This document shows positions 14,965 to 22,082 of a stretch of 25,322 nt of DNA, one piece after another. The translations under genes were made by a program, and so were the position numbers. The stretch is from CAYNYM01 sp049366815. GTDB lineage: Bacteria > Desulfobacterota > DSM-4660 > Desulfatiglandales > HGW-15. A model generated the notes under the pieces. That model was not told the origin of the DNA. It worked only from the letters and a program-made list of their open reading frames with translations, and searched no databases. Numbering within the stretch: the first letter of the stretch is position 1; every line of letters starts with the position of its first letter. Location of the stretch: contig JBMNCO010000216.1 of the NCBI GenBank assembly GCA_049366815.1, positions 1 through 25,322 of the forward strand. Direction: 5' to 3'.

Positions 14965-15690
14965 TCAGGAGATCTTAGGGGGGAGGGCGCCCTGTCGTTC
15001 CATGAGCTGCTCCTGGGGGGCGAGGGATACCATAATTTTCTGAGCCATGCCCCGACCCATTGCAAGACGGGTATAATTGTGCCCCACAATCAGCCGCCCA
15101 TTGCCCGTGTTGTTGATGACTTCCAGAATATCACCCTGCCGGAAGCCCATGGCGGCAAGCCTTGCAAGGGCCTCTCTACCTCCATTTATCTCCTTGATCA
15201 CCACGATCTCGCCGGATTTGGCTATGGAAAGAGGCAGAAGAGGACGCCTGCGGGACACGCAATCCCCACAGAGTCCGTAGATCTCCATTTTGTGTTGGAG
15301 CATGTGGAATCCGTGTTCTGATGCTATCTCCAGTTGAAGCATTTCCAGACTGTTATTTCTGAACTCCACGATCTTTCCGCACTTGGTGCAAATGAGGTGA
15401 TCATGGTGCCTGCCCAGGTGTCGATGTTCATAGCGGGGAGGTTGCCCTTCAAAATTTTTCTTTTGTGCGAAGCCGTGTTCCACCCACCGATTCAGGCATT
15501 GACGCACAAAACCGGGTTCGTAATCATACCCCCTCTCCCGCAGGATCTGCATCAAATCTTCAAGCGTAACATGCTCTTCGGTGTTCAAAAAGGCGTCTAC
15601 GATGTTTAATCGCTTTTCCGTTTCACCCAACCCATCCGATTCAATCAGGGCCTTAAAATTGTTCCTTTCGAAATAGTTGTCGTTGATCAC
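14965..15690 (-). CDS. Fur family regulator fused to a C-terminal FeoA domain
   Basis: A 241-residue two-domain protein. Residues about 20-150 are a Fur-type repressor: a winged-helix region (EKRLNIVDAFLNTEEHVTLEDLMQIL) and a dimerisation/metal region with C101-x2-C104 (CTKC), C141-x2-C144 (CGDC) and histidine clusters (RYEHRHLGRHHDHL). Residues about 153-222 are a FeoA/SH3-like domain (GGREALARLAAMGFRQGDILEV ... RLAMGRGMAQKIMV). FeoA normally accompanies the ferrous transporter FeoB, and no feoB is seen here. The GTG start at 15690 has GGAG 7 nt upstream. The gene follows a separate fur by 55 nt and is probably in its operon. A role in metal-dependent regulation is likely; the metal is not determinable. 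Confidence 0.87.
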   Translation of the reverse strand: MINDNYFERNNFKALIESDGLGETEKRLNIVDAFLNTEEHVTLEDLMQILRERGYDYEPGFVRQCLNRWVEHGFAQKKNFEGQPPRYEHRHLGRHHDHLICTKCGKIVEFRNNSLEMLQLEIASEHGFHMLQHKMEIYGLCGDCVSRRRPLLPLSIAKSGEIVVIKEINGGREALARLAAMGFRQGDILEVINNTGNGRLIVGHNYTRLAMGRGMAQKIMVSLAPQEQLMERQGALPPKIS

Positions 15691-15745
15691 GGCCTGTCTC
15701 CAGATTAGCCAACAATCTTGTGATAAGGGATTCGGGGCAGGACGG

Positions 15746-16180
15746 TTATGAGTTTTCCCGGCATTTCGAACAGTAGCCGTTCAAATCAAGACGGTGATCC
15801 AAGATCTTAAAGCCGTACTGAGTCTCCAACCGTTTCTTTGTCTTTTCCAAGTCTTCCGCAATAAACTCAATCACTTGACCGCATTGCACACATCGCAGAT
15901 GACAGTGGGGGGGCTGCCCGTAAAATGCTTCATAGTGCATGTGACCGTCTTCATGCCAGACTTCCTTGATGAGACCGCACTCCAAGATCAGGGGAATATT
16001 CCGGTAGATGGATGCCTTTGATACCTTGCTTCCCTTCCGGCGGAGTCGAAGATAAAGCCCGTCCACGTCAAAGTGGTCCGTCGTTGCAAAGATCTCCTCT
16101 ATAATCCGGTCTCTTTCAGGCGTCTTTCTCAGGCCCTTTTGCGATACAAAGTCCCGGAATAGCCCCACCTCCTTATTCAT
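15746..16180 (-). CDS. Fur family metal-dependent transcriptional repressor
   Basis: A 144-residue Fur-family protein with the complete domain plan. The DNA-binding winged helix (about 10-80) includes GLRKTPERDRIIEEIF and SKASIYRNIPLILECGLI. The dimerisation domain has metal ligands in HFDVD (H36), HYEAFYGQPPHCHLRC (H92, H94) and two zinc-type pairs, C97-x2-C100 and C137-x2-C140. Whether it senses iron, zinc or peroxide (Fur, Zur or PerR) cannot be decided from sequence, so no symbol is assigned. A purine-rich ribosome-binding site (AGGGGCGGGA) lies just before the ATG. A promoter and a palindromic operator immediately upstream suggest autoregulation. Confidence 0.9.
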   Translation of the reverse strand: MNKEVGLFRDFVSQKGLRKTPERDRIIEEIFATTDHFDVDGLYLRLRRKGSKVSKASIYRNIPLILECGLIKEVWHEDGHMHYEAFYGQPPHCHLRCVQCGQVIEFIAEDLEKTKKRLETQYGFKILDHRLDLNGYCSKCRENS

Positions 16181-16189
16181 TCCCGCCCC

Positions 16190-16210
16190 TATTGCAATTT
16201 AGTTTCAATA
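16190..16210 (-). promoter_or_regulatory. Candidate Fur-type operator
   Basis: Palindrome with arms TATTGCAA and TTTCAATA (7 of 8 positions complementary) around a 5-bp centre TTTAG. It lies 10 nt upstream of the fur start codon and overlaps the predicted -10 box and start point. AT-rich inverted repeats of this size are usual for Fur-family sites. Binding by this Fur is inferred. Confidence 0.5.
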
Positions 16211-16236
16211 ATAATAACCTTGTCGGCACATGTCAA
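16208..16236 (-). promoter_or_regulatory. Sigma70-type promoter of the fur operon
   Basis: On the - strand a perfect TTGACA (+ strand 16231-16236) is followed after exactly 17 nt by TATTAT (+ strand 16208-16213), 5 of 6 matches to the -10 consensus. This is the best promoter match I found in the window. Confidence 0.7.
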
Positions 16237-16437
16237 TCGGATTCACGAAGAGTGGTGAACTACAGCGTTATTTTCAAACAAATGCACGTGCGGTCCCCGC
16301 GTTCCCGAAAAGACGGAGGTCAGCGCACGATTTGACGACAAATATCCCGGAATCTCTTTTAACACCTTAATTTTCTTGTTGAGTTATGATATTGTCACTT
16401 CACGGAAATCCACTCAGAGCAGGCACCTAGACAACCA

Positions 16438-17703
16438 ATGTCCGAATTTTCATTTGTCCATACGGCAGACCTTCATCTCGACAGCCCCTTTTCCGCCGTT
16501 CGGCAGAACAACAAGGTCCTGGCCGAGACCCTCCGAAAGGCGACTTTCGAGGCCTTTGATCGAGTCATTCGACTTTGTATTGATCATCACGTCGACTTCC
16601 TTCTTGTGGCAGGCGACGTCTTTGATGGGGAGGACCGAAGTCTTCGTGCCCAGATCCGGTTCAGGGACGGACTCACCCGGCTCTCAGAGGCCGGTATCCA
16701 GGCCGTTGTGGTCTGTGGAAATCACGATCCCCTGTGCAGCTGGGCCTCATCCCTGGCCTGGCCCCCGGGCGCCCGTCTGGTTGGTGAGCATCTGGAAAAC
16801 CTATCCATAGAGCGGGACGGCACCCTTCTCGCCCGTATTCAGGGGATCAGCTATCCGAAGCGGGAGGAGAAAAGGAACCTCAGCCGCATATTCCACCGTC
16901 AGGATTCCGCCTTCCATATCGGCCTGCTCCATTCCAACCTGGGATCGGACACCGGACACGAGCCCTATGCCCCCTGCTCACTGGACGACCTCAAGGCCGC
17001 CGGCATGGACTACTGGGCCTTGGGTCATGTGCACACGCGAAAGGTCCTTTCGGAAAATCCGCCGGTTGTCGTATACCCGGGGAATATTCAGGGCCGACAC
17101 ATCAGAGAGGCCGGTGAAAAAGGCTGTTATCTGGTTCGGGTAAAAGCAAACAATGAAGTGGCCCTCGAATTTCACCCAACGGATGCGGTCCGCTGGGTGA
17201 CCGGGGAGTTGCCGATCCAGGGAATCCGGACCCTGCAGGACCTCATGGAGACCCTTGAGAAAGTGTCTTCTGAAATCGCCGAAAAGGGGAAAGGACGGCC
17301 CACCATATCCCGTATTGCCTTGAGAGGAAGCGGGCCCCTGCACCATCTCCTCCAAAGGCCGGAAACCGCCTTCGATATCCTGGATGCCCTACAGGAGATG
17401 GGTATGGCCCGATCCCCTTTTCTATGGGTGGAAAAGGTCGAGACAGAGATTTTCCCTCCAGTGGACCTCGAGGTTTCGGCAGAAGAGAGGGGTTTTCTGG
17501 GTGAACTCCTTCGCTATTCCCGCGATCTCCGGCATGCCCCGGACTTTGAAGAAAGGCTCTCAAAAGAGCTGGATCCCCTTTTCTCAAACCCCAGGGCCAG
17601 GAGATTCATCGCACAGCCCGATGCACCGAAACTCCATCAACTCCTCCGCGCTGCGGAAAGGCTCTGTGCGCAGGGACTCTACGGCGGGGAGAAAGGCGCT
17701 TGA
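16438..17703 (+). CDS. SbcD/YhaO-like metallophosphoesterase (DNA repair exonuclease family)
   Basis: A 421-residue calcineurin-like phosphoesterase of the Mre11/SbcD/YhaO group, expected to be a manganese-dependent DNA nuclease. Metal-binding motifs are all present: D11-x-H13 (HTADLHLDSPF), D60 (LVAGDVFDG), N95-H96-D97 (GNHDP), H165 (GLLHSNLG), and H197/H199 (GHVHTR). The C-terminal half (about 220-421) is the accessory region that would contact the ATPase partner. It precedes and overlaps the YhaN-like ATPase gene, the usual nuclease-ATPase pairing. No clear ribosome-binding site precedes the ATG at 16438, but the phosphoesterase motif begins only a few residues later, so the start is well placed. 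Confidence 0.88.
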   Translation: MSEFSFVHTADLHLDSPFSAVRQNNKVLAETLRKATFEAFDRVIRLCIDHHVDFLLVAGDVFDGEDRSLRAQIRFRDGLTRLSEAGIQAVVVCGNHDPLCSWASSLAWPPGARLVGEHLENLSIERDGTLLARIQGISYPKREEKRNLSRIFHRQDSAFHIGLLHSNLGSDTGHEPYAPCSLDDLKAAGMDYWALGHVHTRKVLSENPPVVVYPGNIQGRHIREAGEKGCYLVRVKANNEVALEFHPTDAVRWVTGELPIQGIRTLQDLMETLEKVSSEIAEKGKGRPTISRIALRGSGPLHHLLQRPETAFDILDALQEMGMARSPFLWVEKVETEIFPPVDLEVSAEERGFLGELLRYSRDLRHAPDFEERLSKELDPLFSNPRARRFIAQPDAPKLHQLLRAAERLCAQGLYGGEKGA

Positions 17704-20700
17704 GGTTAACCCGCCTCTATATCAACGGGTTCGGCCGTTTTCATGATCTCCGGATAGACGGCCTTTCCCCCGGCCTGACGGTCTTTCTGGGGCGAAACGA
17801 ATCCGGTAAAACCACCCTCTTAAATTTCATCCGGGCCATGCTCTTCGGGTTTCCGGACGGCAGGAGCAACGAAAACCCCTTCCCTCCACTTTTCGGAGGC
17901 AGACACGGGGGCAATCTTACCCTGGTCACAGCCGATGAAGAGACATTTCTCCTGGAGCGCTACCCCGGCCCCCGGGGCGGTCGGCTGGATATCTCCAAAC
18001 CGGATCCGTCCCAGGGGGGCAATGATCGTCTGGGACGTCTCCTCGGACCGTCCAATAAGACCCTCTTCCGAAACGTCTACGCCTTCAGTCTCTCCGAACT
18101 CCAGGATTTTGACACCCTGGATACCGATGCGGTGAGGGAGACCCTTTACAGCGCGGGCGCAGGCATCAACCCCCAGGACATGATTCAGTTGAAGGGAGAG
18201 CTGGACAAACGGGCAAGCGATCTCTTCAAGCCCGGCGGCATCAAGCCGAAGATCAATGCTGTTCTGGCCCGCCTCTGGGCCATACAGCAGGAAAAACAGG
18301 CCATCTACGGCAACATGGACCGGTATGACGAGATTCAGGGACGAATCGAAGAATGCACGCATCTGATACAGCAATCCGAAAAGAGACATCCAGAACTTTG
18401 CGCCGGGCTCAAACGGATCGAGCAACGGATCCAGGCCTGGCCCGATTGGGTCAATCTGCGCTTGATCGAAGAAAAGCTTGAAAAACATGAACCCATTGAC
18501 ACCTTTCCGCCCCAGGGACTCCTTCGTCTCGAACACCTGAAGTCCAGGCTTGAAGAGGCTGAAAAGGCCTTTGTTGAGAAACAGGAGGACCTCCATCGAC
18601 TCCAGGGGGAGCTCACCGGCCTGAAGACGAATTCCAGGATCCTGGGTCTCAGAACGGAGATTCTGGAACTCCAGAGGAATCAGGGACGCTTCGAGGCACT
18701 TCAGGAGGACCTGCAGTCCCTTGACGCGGAAATCGTCCGAGGGAGGGAAAGGCTGAGGGAAGATCTCGGACGCCTGGGGCCGCAATGGGATGAGAACGGG
18801 GTCCTGGCCTTTGACCTGTCCCTTTCCCTGAGAGAAGAGATCCGGCATCACAGGGAGGCCCTTGCGGGGTTGGAAAAGGATGTCCAAAGGGAAAAGATCC
18901 GGCATGAAGGGATCCTGGCCCGATGCAGGGAGGTGGAAGAGGCGTTTTCGGACCTGAGGGAACCCGATATCCTTTCCGCCCGAGATCTGGAGGCGCTTCG
19001 TACGGCCTGCCGTAGACTGGATGAAAGGCTTGGGCAGTGCCATATGGTGGAGCACGATCTCAGCCGGTTGGAGCAAAGGCTGGCGGAACTCAAGGAGGAA
19101 AGAGGGATTCTTCAGGGCGCAGCCGAAAGAGAGGAAAAACGCATGCCTTTTTGGCCGGTTGCGGGTCTGCCGGCCGCCGGGCTCATCTATGGGGCCTGGT
19201 CATGGTTCCACGGGCGGATCCTCCCGGCGGTGGGGGTATTCGGCGGGACCGTCCTGGGGGCACTCTCTCTCTGGGTGTCCTGGCGCGAGACGAGACGCCG
19301 CAGGGTGGAGATCCTCGGAAACACCGACATCCTTTTGAAGCGCATCGGTGAAATGGAGAAGAGAAGGGCTGTCCTTGACGGGGAAAGAGCGGCCCTTCAA
19401 AGAGATATGGAGGAGGCAAGATGCCTGCTGGGGCTCCAGGAGATCCCCGCCGCCGGAGACATGGAGCCAATTCATGATGAACTGGCGGACCGTATTGACC
19501 ATTTGAAGGTCTGGATCAGGACCAGGACCGAGCTTGAACTGATCCGGGAACGGCGGGCGCAGTCCGGGCGAGAAATGGAGGAAACGGCATCGTGCCTGGA
19601 AGCGGCCCGTGTTCAGTGGCGAAACTGGCTTGAAGACCGGGGTCTCGATTCCGCCCTCTCCACCGAAGGTGCACTGGAGGCCCTCGGCCTCATGGGATCC
19701 TGCAGATCCCAGATCAATGCCCTCCAGAGAAGCCGGGAGAGGCGGATTTCCATCCATGAGGTCTGTAGTCGCTACCGGTGTCTGGCAGAGCGGGTTCTCG
19801 GCGCCCTGGATCGTCCTTTGAAGGGCGATCTCCGGGGGCATATCCAGGATCTGGTCGAAGTCTACCTGACTGCCGAACAGGCTGAGGAAAAACGGAGACA
19901 CATCAGCCAGGAGATGACCCTGGGCCGAAAATCCGAGGCCGCCATCCGGGGCCGGATCGAGGACCTGAAGGGCGAAATTCGGGTCCTGCTGGCCTCCGGC
20001 GGCGCGGAGGAGGAAGAACGTTTTCGGGAAAAGGCCCTGGTCTTTGAAAGGCGAAAGGCCCTGAGGACGGATTGGGAGGCAGCCTGGGACAATATAAAAC
20101 GGATTCTTGGTCCTTCAGAAGACCCGGAGGCACTGGTGTCAGAATTTTCGAAAACCGGTCCGGAGGATCTTGCGCTGAAAAAATCCGTGTGGGAACAGGA
20201 CATCTTGAACGCTGAGGAGACACTGGACCGACTCAAGAAAGAACAGGCGGCCCTGGAAGAGCAGGCCCGACAACTGGCCCAGGATGAAAGGATGTCCGTA
20301 CTACGGGCCGAGGAGGAGGACCTTCTGGAAAACCTTTCCAACCTCGCCGATGAGTGGGCCGTCCTCAAACTCGCGCAGGGGCTCATCCGGGGCGCCGGCG
20401 AGAACTATGAAAAGGAATGTCAGCCGGCGGTCATCAGCGAGGCCGAAACATTCTTCGAGCACCTGACCCTCGGCGCGTATCCCTCCCTGGTGGCCCCCTT
20501 TGGTGAGACTCGGATCGAGGTGATCAGCCGAGAGGGCGGCCGCAAGGAGATCGGCCATCTCAGCCGGGGCACGGCGGAACAACTGTACCTTTCGCTGCGG
20601 TTCGGTTTTGTCCGGGAGTTTTCCCGGAGATCAGAGCCCCTGCCGATCATCATGGACGACATCCTGGTCAATTTTGACCCTCTAAGGGCCGGGGCGGCCG

Positions 20701-20837
20701 TGCAGGCCATCCTGCAACTCTCCAAGGGGCACCAGATCTTCTTCTTCACCTGCCATCCTCAAACGGCCGATCTTTTCAGAAGACAGGATACCACGACACC
20801 CGTCCTGGAGATCGCCGGACACAACATCAAAGAATAG
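17700..20837 (+). CDS. YhaN-like AAA/SMC-type ATPase (Rad50/SbcC relative)
   Basis: A 1045-residue ABC/SMC-like ATPase. The N-terminal lobe starts RLTRLYINGFGRF and has Walker A GRNESGKTT (31-39). The centre is long coiled coil (about 185-480 and 530-900). A hydrophobic pair at about 482-503 and 508-528 (LPAAGLIYGAWSWF; VFGGTVLGALSLWVSW) is typical of YhaN and absent from SbcC. The C-terminal lobe has the signature SRGTAEQLYLSL (955-966) and Walker B IIMDD (D986-D987). The start is TTG at 17700, overlapping the phosphoesterase stop (TTGA), so translation is probably coupled. Together they would form an Mre11-Rad50-like complex, perhaps membrane-associated. A specific role is unknown. Confidence 0.88.
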   Translation: MRLTRLYINGFGRFHDLRIDGLSPGLTVFLGRNESGKTTLLNFIRAMLFGFPDGRSNENPFPPLFGGRHGGNLTLVTADEETFLLERYPGPRGGRLDISKPDPSQGGNDRLGRLLGPSNKTLFRNVYAFSLSELQDFDTLDTDAVRETLYSAGAGINPQDMIQLKGELDKRASDLFKPGGIKPKINAVLARLWAIQQEKQAIYGNMDRYDEIQGRIEECTHLIQQSEKRHPELCAGLKRIEQRIQAWPDWVNLRLIEEKLEKHEPIDTFPPQGLLRLEHLKSRLEEAEKAFVEKQEDLHRLQGELTGLKTNSRILGLRTEILELQRNQGRFEALQEDLQSLDAEIVRGRERLREDLGRLGPQWDENGVLAFDLSLSLREEIRHHREALAGLEKDVQREKIRHEGILARCREVEEAFSDLREPDILSARDLEALRTACRRLDERLGQCHMVEHDLSRLEQRLAELKEERGILQGAAEREEKRMPFWPVAGLPAAGLIYGAWSWFHGRILPAVGVFGGTVLGALSLWVSWRETRRRRVEILGNTDILLKRIGEMEKRRAVLDGERAALQRDMEEARCLLGLQEIPAAGDMEPIHDELADRIDHLKVWIRTRTELELIRERRAQSGREMEETASCLEAARVQWRNWLEDRGLDSALSTEGALEALGLMGSCRSQINALQRSRERRISIHEVCSRYRCLAERVLGALDRPLKGDLRGHIQDLVEVYLTAEQAEEKRRHISQEMTLGRKSEAAIRGRIEDLKGEIRVLLASGGAEEEERFREKALVFERRKALRTDWEAAWDNIKRILGPSEDPEALVSEFSKTGPEDLALKKSVWEQDILNAEETLDRLKKEQAALEEQARQLAQDERMSVLRAEEEDLLENLSNLADEWAVLKLAQGLIRGAGENYEKECQPAVISEAETFFEHLTLGAYPSLVAPFGETRIEVISREGGRKEIGHLSRGTAEQLYLSLRFGFVREFSRRSEPLPIIMDDILVNFDPLRAGAAVQAILQLSKGHQIFFFTCHPQTADLFRRQDTTTPVLEIAGHNIKE

Positions 20838-20951
20838 GTGTAACCCCGGGTGGTCACAATAGGATCCGCCGCTCCAGGCGACGGCAGGGATCGCACTGAC
20901 GGATACACGATTTTTCGATGATCGCCATGCCCTGAAACCATTCCACGCCTA

Positions 20952-21389
20952 CTACCTGAAGGAACCGATCTGGCACATGGATATCTTTATTTTCAAGGCC
21001 TCACAGGCGTTGGCCAGATCAATCTTCTTAAGACCGAATCTCTCCGCGATCGCCCAGGCAAGGCGGCAGGGGAGTCGTTTTTCCACTAATGAGGTTTCAA
21101 TAGCCTGCCGCAGAAATGGTGAAACCGTCTCTGCCGGTTTGACGATACGGTTTTGGGGTTCGTAGCCGAAAAGACCTAATTGGCATTTACCGATCCGAAT
21201 CTCCAGGAGATCCATCACCACACCGATCTCTGCGGGGGATACCTTCAATTCCGCCGCAATCTTATGGGCTGCAGCACAGGTCATCTTGCCGTCTGTCATG
21301 TTGCGTTTGACGGCCCTGGCAATTCGTGCGTCCGGGGCCAGGGACGGGGAATGTTTTAAAGCGTAGTGTCCTGCATCTTGGTGAGTCAT
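20952..21389 (-). CDS. Uncharacterised protein of two tandem 70-residue cysteine-containing repeats
   Basis: A 145-residue protein that I do not recognise by name. It consists of two similar halves aligned without gaps at a period of 70 residues: C38...C69-Q-L-G-L-F and C108...C139-Q-I-G-S-F. Over the 37 residues from the first Cys to the Phe there are 11 identities, including I-A, L-x-I-x-I and CQ-x-G. Each half looks like a small helical, possibly helix-turn-helix-like unit (HKIAAELKVSPAEIGVVMDLL; WAIAERFGLKKIDLANACEAL). The four repeat-phased cysteines plus C129 could bind a metal, which is inference. It has no signal peptide or membrane segment. The palindromic element at 21429 begins 40 bp upstream of its start codon. 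Confidence 0.72.
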   Translation of the reverse strand: MTHQDAGHYALKHSPSLAPDARIARAVKRNMTDGKMTCAAAHKIAAELKVSPAEIGVVMDLLEIRIGKCQLGLFGYEPQNRIVKPAETVSPFLRQAIETSLVEKRLPCRLAWAIAERFGLKKIDLANACEALKIKISMCQIGSFR

Positions 21390-21428
21390 AACTGTTCCAA
21401 TCGTTTTTTTATGAAAATAAGATATTTG

Positions 21429-21673
21429 GTATGAATTTAGCCCTTTCCAATAACTGTGTAGAAATCATGCACCCTTTCTTACGTTCCGAAGCTCCCGGAC
21501 TGGTCTTTTTTGCGATTTATCCATGGGGGAGTTCTGCCCCCTCCCCATTCTCGACTTTGTCGAGCTGGGGTTTCCCCCACGGATAAATCGCAAAAAGACG
21601 GCGTCCTCCCGCTAGTCACTTCAGAAAGGGAGCATGATTTCCTTTCGAATTTTTCAAAGGGCTAAAGTGTTAC
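21429..21673. mobile_element. MITE-like palindromic element with 8-bp target duplication
   Basis: A 245-bp element without a coding sequence. It is flanked by the exact 8-bp direct repeat GATATTTG (21421-21428 and 21674-21681). The ends are inverted: left GTATGAATTTAGCCCTTT, right (complement) GTAACACTTTAGCCCTTT. Further in, GAAATCATGCACCCTTTCT matches the complement of the right arm at the same spacing. The centre is a second, longer inverted repeat (21503-21530 with 21573-21599, nearly perfect) capped by CTCGAC-TTT-GTCGAG. Ends beginning GTAA together with 8-bp duplications are typical of IS66-family transposons, so mobilisation by such a transposase is inferred. One end of a second copy occurs at 1-56. 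Confidence 0.78.
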
Positions 21674-21681
21674 GATATTTG

Positions 21682-22082
21682 AAAATGACGACCAGGCGTC
21701 TCGGATTATCTATCACAAACGATACAAAGTCTCAACCGCATTTTACGCCTTCATCCTTTCACAAGCCTTTCCCCATTTAATACCCTTTCTTTCCGCCTTG
21801 TTGATCCTTTCCCTTCTCCTCTTTCATGAAATGTCACCTCGATACATTGTTTCCCAAAACAAGTCCATTTTTCGCCCCGGCTTCAATCAAATCAGGCTGC
21901 AGGCGATAAAAAACGGTCATCTTCGCATTGAGGTTCCCACCCAGGTAGCAGCGGAAAGCGGGGACCCGGATTTTCTCGGAATTGATAAGTCCTTTGAACA
22001 GGGCCTAGGTCGGTAGCCCCCGGCCCAAAACAGGGCACCAGCCGGGGATAAAAATTCGGCCTGGAGTTTTGAGGAACGGGGG
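21682..22082. other. Non-coding region between the MITE-like element and the FAD oxidoreductase
   Basis: No gene can be supported. A 72-codon + strand frame (21798-22016) has no ribosome-binding site and no family resemblance. A hairpin with a 7-bp stem (CCCCGGC 22018-22024, GCCGGGG 22041-22047) lies about 35 nt after the FAD oxidoreductase stop. It lacks a T-tract on either strand, so it may protect the transcript's 3' end but is not a classical terminator. Confidence 0.5.

Noticed and set aside
20838..20951. Terminator after the YhaN-like gene
   Set aside because: Only a 4-bp stem (GCCG/CGGC) without a T-run is visible; not supported.
21429..21673. CRISPR-like repeat or paired-terminator explanation for the palindromes
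   Set aside because: There is no regular repeat-spacer array, and the exact 8-bp flanking repeats plus a second copy elsewhere fit a mobile element better.
21798..22016. 72-codon + strand ORF, and an open - strand frame across the same stretch
   Set aside because: No ribosome-binding site, no recognisable motif, and the - strand frame has no start codon near its beginning. I could not support a gene or a definite pseudogene.
22018..22047. Hairpin CCCCGGC/GCCGGGG as terminator of the FAD oxidoreductase operon
   Set aside because: There is no T-tract after the stem on either strand; kept only as a note in the non-coding region.
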